A stretch of DNA of 5,227 nt. Source: Lysobacteraceae bacterium. Its GTDB lineage: Bacteria; Pseudomonadota; Gammaproteobacteria; Xanthomonadales; Xanthomonadaceae. Below the pieces are notes generated by a model. That model saw only the letters and a list, made by a program, of their open reading frames with translations. It ran no database searches and had not been told where the DNA came from. Positions 1-5,227 of the stretch are shown one piece after another (within the stretch, counting starts at the first letter, position 1; every line of letters starts with the position of its first letter). A program made the translations under genes and the position numbers. The stretch spans positions 1-5,227 of the forward strand of contig DMID01000166.1 in NCBI GenBank assembly GCA_003449195.1, read 5' to 3'.

Positions 1-704
1 GTGAAATAGAACACGCCCGGATGCTCGCCGATGCGCACGCCCTGCGGGTCGCGCATTTCGCCGGGCTTGGCCGGCAGGTACTGGCTCAGGAAACTGCGGA
101 AATCGCGCTCGCCGATGAAGCAGATGCCGGTGGAGTCCTTCTTGGCGGCCGTCGGCAAGCCGGCTTCGGCGGCGATCCGGCGCACGTCGGGCTTGGGCAG
201 TTCGCCGATCGGGAACAGGGTGCGCGACAGTTGCGCCTGGCCGAGCTGGTGCAGGAAGTAGCTCTGGTCCTTGTTGCGGTCCAGCCCGCGCAACAGACGC
301 CAGCGGCCGCCTGTCTGGGCGACGCGGGCGTAATGGCCGGTGGCGATGCGCTCGGCGCCCAGCTCCAGTGCGGCATCGAGGAAGTGCTTGAACTTGACCT
401 CGCGGTTGCACAGCACGTCCGGGTTGGGCGTGCGGCCCGCCGCGTATTCGGTGAGGAAATGGGCGAACACGCCCTGCCAGTACTCGCCTGAGAAATCGCG
501 GAAGTGGAACGGGATGCCGAGCAGGCCGCAGATCGCGACGGCATCGCGACGGTCGTCCTCGGCCCGGCATTCGCCGCTGCCGTCGTCGTCCCAGTTGCGC
601 ATGAACAGGCCGGCGACCGGCTCGCCTGCTCGCACCAGCTGCAGCGCGGCCACCGACGAATCCACGCCGCCGGACATGCCGACGATGGTGCGCGGCGCGT
701 TCAC
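1..704 (-). CDS. mnmA: tRNA-specific 2-thiouridylase MnmA, 5' part (C-terminus outside the window)
   Basis: MnmA (TrmU) transfers sulfur to C2 of the wobble uridine U34 in tRNA-Lys, -Glu and -Gln, activating the base with ATP and receiving sulfur from the IscS/Tus relay in the cytoplasm. The visible 234 residues read from a GTG start at 704. The PP-loop ATP-pyrophosphatase motif SGGVDSS is at residues 11-17. The first catalytic cysteine is Cys99 in NPDVLCN and the second is Cys195 in STGICFIG, 96 residues apart (E. coli Cys102 and Cys199 by family knowledge). The reading frame is open to the left edge, ending in HPGVFYF. The family is about 370 residues, so roughly a third is missing. The start was chosen because it lies just before the conserved RTIVGMSGGVDSS and overlaps the nudJ stop as GTGA. 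Only a weak AGG lies upstream, which fits translational coupling to nudJ. Identification is secure; the exact start is fairly sure. Confidence 0.97.
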   Translation of the reverse strand, partial: MNAPRTIVGMSGGVDSSVAALQLVRAGEPVAGLFMRNWDDDGSGECRAEDDRRDAVAICGLLGIPFHFRDFSGEYWQGVFAHFLTEYAAGRTPNPDVLCNREVKFKHFLDAALELGAERIATGHYARVAQTGGRWRLLRGLDRNKDQSYFLHQLGQAQLSRTLFPIGELPKPDVRRIAAEAGLPTAAKKDSTGICFIGERDFRSFLSQYLPAKPGEMRDPQGVRIGEHPGVFYF

Positions 705-1198
705 GGGACGTGCCTGACCAGATCGAGCGGGTAGCGCCGGCCGGCCAACCAATCCTGCGCGGCCTGCCAGACCAGCGGGCTGCGCAGGCGCGGACGGGCT
801 TGGGCCAGTTCGTCCGGGCTCAGCCACAGGGCGCGGACGATGCCGGTGTCGAGCGGGCGTTCGGGGTGGTGCGCCAGCGGCTCGGCGCCGAAGGCGAAGC
901 GCAGGTAGTCGCGGCCGTCGTCGGTACGCCACTGATAGGTGCCGATGAAGCAGGTCAGGCGCACGTCCCAGCTCGATTCCTCCAGCGTCTCGCGCAGCGC
1001 GGCCTGTTGCAGGGTCTCGTCCGGCTCCAGATGGCCGGCCGGCTGGTTGAGCACCAGCTCGCGGCCGGGCAGAGGGCGGTCGGCCTGCTCCTCGATCAGC
1101 AGCAGGCGACCATGCGCATCGGCCACCACGGTGGCGACGGTGACGTGCAGGTCCCAAGCGGGCGGGGAAAACGGGGATTCGGAATCGTTCACGGGCAT
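701..1198 (-). CDS. nudJ: Nudix hydrolase, NudJ family
   Basis: Predicted 165-residue cytoplasmic Nudix pyrophosphohydrolase. E. coli NudJ hydrolyses nucleoside tri- and diphosphates and the thiamine precursor HMP-PP; the substrate here is inferred from homology only. The Nudix box occupies residues 55-77: Gly55, Glu61, Arg69-Glu70 and the metal-binding pair Glu73-Glu74 are all present, but the near-invariant glycine after the Glu pair is Ser76. NudJ-like signatures flank it: HVTVATVV at 18-25, NQPAGHLE at 51-58, and the C-terminal LRSPLV and RRYPL. The frame stays open upstream to an ATG at 1333, giving 210 residues, but that extension has no family resemblance and would run into clpS. The ATG at 1198, ten residues before the conserved core, is therefore preferred, although no strong ribosome binding site precedes it. 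The stop overlaps the mnmA GTG by 4 nt, so the two genes are probably one operon, as nudJ-mnmA is in E. coli. Confidence 0.93.
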   Translation of the reverse strand: MPVNDSESPFSPPAWDLHVTVATVVADAHGRLLLIEEQADRPLPGRELVLNQPAGHLEPDETLQQAALRETLEESSWDVRLTCFIGTYQWRTDDGRDYLRFAFGAEPLAHHPERPLDTGIVRALWLSPDELAQARPRLRSPLVWQAAQDWLAGRRYPLDLVRHVP

Positions 1199-1248
1199 GG
1201 CACGGGCGGCGTCGGCAGGCCGTGCGTCGGGGCAGTGGCGGGATTGTC

Positions 1249-1300
1249 CTTGCTGGCGGCGCCCGGCGTCCATATCAAGGGCGGGCATCCGTAATAAAAT
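1249..1300 (+). promoter_or_regulatory. candidate clpS promoter region (two alternative readings)
   Basis: The divergent nudJ-clpS gap has one AT-rich patch, at 1292-1300. Reading A: -10 TAAAAT at 1295-1300 (5 of 6 to the sigma-70 consensus) with a weak -35 ATATCA at 1272-1277 and a 17-nt spacer. This would start transcription at about 1307-1308, the clpS ATG itself. Reading B: a sigma-32-like pair, CTTGCT at 1249-1254 and GTCCATAT at 1268-1275, with a 13-nt spacer; transcription would start near 1282. Both come from inspection alone and neither is strong. The region must hold a clpS promoter because the upstream gene is divergent. Confidence 0.35.
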
Positions 1301-1307
1301 GCACGCC

Positions 1308-1634
1308 ATGCCGCACAAGCTCACGACCGACAACGATCTGGATCAAGGCCTGCTGGTGGAAACCGGCAAGCCGGAGATCGCGCCACCGCCGCAGTATCAG
1401 GTGCTTCTGCTCAACGACGACTACACGCCGATGGATTTCGTGGTCGAAGTATTGCAGCAGTTCTTCACGATGGACCTGGAAAAGGCCACGCAGGTGATGC
1501 TGCACGTGCATACCCGGGGGCGCGGCATCTGCGGCGTGTTCACCCGCGAGGTGGCCGAGTCCAAGGTGGCCTTGGTCAACGAGTACGCACGGATGAACCA
1601 GCACCCGCTGTTGTGCACGATGGAAAAGGCCTGA
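1308..1634 (+). CDS. clpS: ClpS, N-degron adaptor of ClpAP
   Basis: ClpS binds proteins with N-terminal Leu, Phe, Tyr or Trp and hands them to the ClpA N-domain for degradation by ClpAP. The product is 108 residues (E. coli 106). The N-terminal extension, residues 1-28, is polar and ends in a proline run. The core starts at YQVLLLNDDYTPMDFV. The N-degron pocket residues known from E. coli all appear with an offset of +2: Asn36, Asp37, Asp38, Thr40, Met42 (the gatekeeper that restricts beta-branched side chains), Val45, Met64 and His68. The C-terminus HPLLCTMEKA is typical. The start at 1308 gives the usual family length and the MP-start seen in Xanthomonadaceae; an in-frame ATG at 1299 would add three residues. 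No Shine-Dalgarno sequence precedes either ATG. clpA follows 100 nt downstream on the same strand, with no terminator between them. Confidence 0.96.
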   Translation: MPHKLTTDNDLDQGLLVETGKPEIAPPPQYQVLLLNDDYTPMDFVVEVLQQFFTMDLEKATQVMLHVHTRGRGICGVFTREVAESKVALVNEYARMNQHPLLCTMEKA

Positions 1635-1690
1635 ACGTCGGCGGCAACACCGGCTGAACGCTGCGGTCTGCCGCTGCGCTGGAAATTCCC

Positions 1691-1727
1691 CCTGCAGGCC
1701 GCATATTGTGCGAAAGCCCGCAGGAGA
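1691..1727 (+). promoter_or_regulatory. clpA ribosome binding site within an imperfect hairpin
   Basis: AGGAGA at 1722-1727 lies 7 nt before the clpA ATG and is a strong Shine-Dalgarno sequence; it fixes the start at 1735. It is partly enclosed by a hairpin. CCTGC (1691-1695) pairs with GCAGG (1720-1724). After an A/C mismatch, GGC (1697-1699) pairs with GCC (1716-1718). An AAA bulge (1713-1715) follows, then CGCA (1700-1703) pairs with TGCG (1709-1712) around a five-base TATTG loop. Twelve pairs form in all. The AGG of the SD sits in the basal stem. The pairing is directly visible; a regulatory role is inferred. Confidence 0.5.
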
Positions 1728-1734
1728 CGTATCC

Positions 1735-4026
<2,292 letters not shown>

Positions 4027-4062
4027 CCCCGCGCCGAATTTCTCCGGAAGTGCAGGCAAGGC

Positions 4063-4096
4063 ACAAGGCCCGGTTCCGCGAGGACTCGGGCCTTGT
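4063..4096 (+). terminator. hairpin after clpA, possible terminator without a T-tract
   Basis: A perfect 10-bp inverted repeat lies 36 nt after the clpA stop: ACAAGGCCCG (4063-4072) pairs with CGGGCCTTGT (4087-4096). The 14-nt loop can pair further (4073-4076 with 4082-4085). No run of T follows on either strand, so it may act as a weak terminator, as mRNA 3'-end protection, or with the next hairpin downstream. Confidence 0.55.
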
Positions 4097-4159
4097 CGCA
4101 TCCGGCGTACACGCGAGCAAGTTGCCGGAAGGGTGGCCGAGAAAATCGCGGGCACGCGA

Positions 4160-4181
4160 AAAGGCGGCTGAGGCCGCCTTT
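4160..4181. terminator. bidirectional terminator between convergent clpA and infA
   Basis: AAAGGCGGC (4160-4168) pairs perfectly with GCCGCCTTT (4173-4181) around a four-base TGAG loop. On the plus strand the stem ends in TTT followed by CGTT; on the minus strand it ends in TTTT. It lies 134 nt after the clpA stop and 35 nt after the infA stop, so it can serve both converging genes. Confidence 0.8.
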
Positions 4182-4201
4182 CGTTCCCGTCCTGTCGCGG
4201 C

Positions 4202-4217
4202 AAGCCCGGGCGGGCTT
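4202..4217 (-). other. short hairpin overlapping the infA stop codon
   Basis: AAGCCC (4202-4207) pairs with GGGCTT (4212-4217) around a four-base loop, and its edge falls inside the infA stop codon at 4216-4218. No T-tract follows it on the minus strand. It could help end or protect the infA mRNA ahead of the stronger hairpin at 4160-4181, or it could be chance in GC-rich DNA. Confidence 0.35.
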
Positions 4218-4434
4218 ACTTCATGCGATAGGTGATGCGGCCCTTGGTCAGGTCGTAGGGGGTCATTTCCACCTTGACCTTGTCGCCGGTCAGGATGCGG
4301 ATGTAGTTCTTGCGCATGCGGCCGGAGATGTGGGCAATGATTTCATGCCCGTTTTCCAGCGTGACCCGGAAGGTGGTATTGGGCAGCGTCTCGCTGACGG
4401 TGCCTTCGAATTCGATGGAATCGTCTTTCGACAT
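4216..4434 (-). CDS. infA: translation initiation factor IF-1
   Basis: IF-1 binds the ribosomal A site on the 30S subunit and works with IF-2 and IF-3 to set the initiator tRNA in place; it is essential. The 72-residue product is exactly the usual bacterial length. It is a single OB-fold (S1-like) domain from about residue 5 onward. Family signatures are IEFEGTVSETLPN at 7-19, HISGRMRKNYIRI at 35-47 and the C-terminal DLTKGRITYR. The ATG at 4434 begins MSKDDSIEFEG, the typical start. A modest GGA lies about 6 nt before it. The same frame stays open farther upstream, but that extension crosses the promoter and resembles nothing. The gene appears to be monocistronic, with its own promoter behind the aat terminator. 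Confidence 0.98.
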   Translation of the reverse strand: MSKDDSIEFEGTVSETLPNTTFRVTLENGHEIIAHISGRMRKNYIRILTGDKVKVEMTPYDLTKGRITYRMK

Positions 4435-4484
4435 GAAGTTCCGAGATGACAGATGGCCGGCCGGAAAGGCCCGCGAAGCCCGCC

Positions 4485-4513
4485 ATTCTACCCTTCGAGG
4501 CGGGGCTGCGCAA
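4485..4513 (-). promoter_or_regulatory. candidate sigma-70 promoter of infA
   Basis: Read on the minus strand, TTGCGC (4513-4508) and TAGAAT (4490-4485) are separated by 17 nt. The -10 matches the consensus at 5 of 6 positions and the -35 at its conserved TTG. Transcription would begin near 4478, giving a leader of about 44 nt before the infA ATG. Confidence 0.6.
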
Positions 4514-4533
4514 AAACGCCCGGGCTCAGGGCG
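4512..4533 (-). terminator. intrinsic terminator of aat
   Basis: On the minus strand, starting 4 nt after the aat stop, CGCCC (4533-4529) pairs with GGGCG (4521-4517) around a seven-base loop, and TTTTT (4516-4512) follows directly. The stem is short but GC-only, and the T-run is one of the few in this GC-rich window. It should largely separate aat from infA. Confidence 0.65.
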
Positions 4534-4537
4534 ATGG

Positions 4538-5227
4538 CTAGGCCAGTTCGCAGGCGGGCAGGGTGCCGAATCGCCCGGTCCACGGCCCTGCGGCATCGGC
4601 GTTTGCCGTCAATGCCGCGATGCTGTCCAGGAAGCGCGTGCGCGGCCAGCGTTCGGCCCCCATCCGCATCAGGTGCGGGTTCTCCACCTGCGCGTCGATC
4701 AGCGGCCAGCCCCATCCATTCAGGCGCCGGGCGAGGGCGGCCAGCGCGATCTTGGAGCCGCCGGTGCGGCGGCTGAACATGCTTTCGCCGAAGAACATCC
4801 GGCCGATTGCCACGCCGTACAGCCCGCCGACGAGTTGGCCGCTGCCATCGCGGACTTCGACCGAATGGGCGTGGCCCAGCCGGTGCAGGGCGCCGTAGGC
4901 ATCGACCATCCCGGCGGTGATCCAGGTGCCGTCCTGGCCGGCGCGCGGGCTGTCGGCGCAGGCATGCATCACTTCGGCAAAAGCCGTGTCCGCCTGCACG
5001 GCCCAGTCCGATCCGCGCAGTTCCCGGCGGAAGCGGCGCGACAGATGCACGCCATCGGTACGGAACACCGTGCGCGGGTCGGGCGACCACCACAGGATCG
5101 GCTGGCCTTCGGAGAACCACGGAAAGATGCCGTGGGCATAGGCATTGAGCAGCCGCGGCGGGCTCAGGTCGCCGCCGACCGCCAGCAGGCCGTCCGGGTC
5201 GCGCAGGGCATCGGTGGCCGGCGGGAA
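4538..5227 (-). CDS. aat: leucyl/phenylalanyl-tRNA--protein transferase, N-terminus outside the window
   Basis: Aat moves Leu or Phe from aminoacyl-tRNA onto proteins with N-terminal Lys or Arg, creating the N-degron read by ClpS. The window shows 229 residues, open to its right edge and ending at a TAG at 4538-4540. E. coli Aat has 234 residues and Xanthomonadaceae forms are slightly longer, so perhaps 15-20 residues are missing. Family landmarks appear in order in the visible part: GLLAVGGDLSP at 13-23, HGIFPWF at 32-38, ILWWSPDPR at 44-52, then GTWIT, LGHAHSVEV, GESMFSR and LIDAQV. The Glu of GESMFSR and the Gln of DAQV correspond to the catalytic Glu and Gln of E. coli Aat. After DAQV the text reads NPHLMRMGA, where E. 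coli has a TASLGA-type segment. infA follows on the same strand after 103 nt, with a terminator and a fresh promoter between them. Confidence 0.97.
   Translation of the reverse strand, partial: FPPATDALRDPDGLLAVGGDLSPPRLLNAYAHGIFPWFSEGQPILWWSPDPRTVFRTDGVHLSRRFRRELRGSDWAVQADTAFAEVMHACADSPRAGQDGTWITAGMVDAYGALHRLGHAHSVEVRDGSGQLVGGLYGVAIGRMFFGESMFSRRTGGSKIALAALARRLNGWGWPLIDAQVENPHLMRMGAERWPRTRFLDSIAALTANADAAGPWTGRFGTLPACELA

Noticed and set aside
21..1294. Long plus-strand frames opposite mnmA and nudJ
   Set aside because: Antisense shadows of two genes with clear catalytic motifs; no domain or start signal is seen.
1199..1333. A 45-residue N-terminal extension of NudJ starting at 1333
   Set aside because: It would cross the clpS start, has no family resemblance and gives an overlong protein; the ATG at 1198 fits the family.
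1691..1698. Eight-base palindrome CCTGCAGG as an operator
   Set aside because: It is short, unrepeated and better explained as part of the clpA leader hairpin.
4127..4182. A functional tRNA from 4127 to about 4182
   Set aside because: Only the first 15 bases look tRNA-like. There is no anticodon arm, T-arm or proper 3' acceptor, and the 3' part forms the bidirectional terminator.
4453..4460. GGCCGGCC palindrome in the infA leader
   Set aside because: A short self-complementary GC run is expected by chance at this base composition; no partner or repeat was found.
4435..4596. An extended infA frame starting at 4596
   Set aside because: IF-1 is 72 residues and begins MSKDDSIEFEG; the extension runs through the infA promoter and the end of aat.

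Overview
The window is a high-GC, housekeeping stretch of a gammaproteobacterial chromosome, most likely from the Xanthomonadaceae (Xanthomonas / Lysobacter / Luteimonas-like). This rests on base composition, on the form of the ClpS N-terminus and of Aat, and on the gene neighbourhood; all are read by eye. No mobile element, CRISPR array, rRNA gene or intact tRNA gene is visible.

Layout from left to right. Positions 1-1198 hold a minus-strand pair: nudJ (Nudix hydrolase, 701-1198) followed by the 5' two-thirds of mnmA (tRNA 2-thiouridylase, starting at 704 and leaving the window at its left edge). The two genes overlap by 4 nt (GTGA). After a divergent promoter region (1199-1307) comes the plus-strand pair clpS (1308-1634) and clpA (1735-4026), separated by 100 nt. 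That gap contains a hairpin that covers part of the clpA ribosome binding site. Positions 4027-4215 are non-coding, between the convergent clpA and infA genes, and hold hairpins including a likely bidirectional terminator. infA (4216-4434, IF-1) is on the minus strand. Behind it, also on the minus strand, is aat (4538 to beyond 5227, N-terminus missing), which has its own terminator overlapping the infA promoter.

Functionally, clpS, clpA and aat form the bacterial N-degron pathway. Aat adds Leu/Phe to proteins with N-terminal Lys/Arg, ClpS recognises the resulting N-degron, and ClpA (with ClpP, encoded elsewhere) unfolds and degrades the substrate. nudJ and mnmA are paired as in E. coli, and MnmA makes the 2-thiouridine at tRNA wobble position 34. 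infA supplies an essential translation initiation factor.

There is no convincing sign of a novel system. The points worth a second look are regulatory: the clpA RBS hairpin, a possible leaderless or heat-shock-type clpS promoter, the overlap of the aat terminator with the infA promoter, and a short tRNA-Ser-like fragment where several gammaproteobacteria carry a tRNA-Ser gene.
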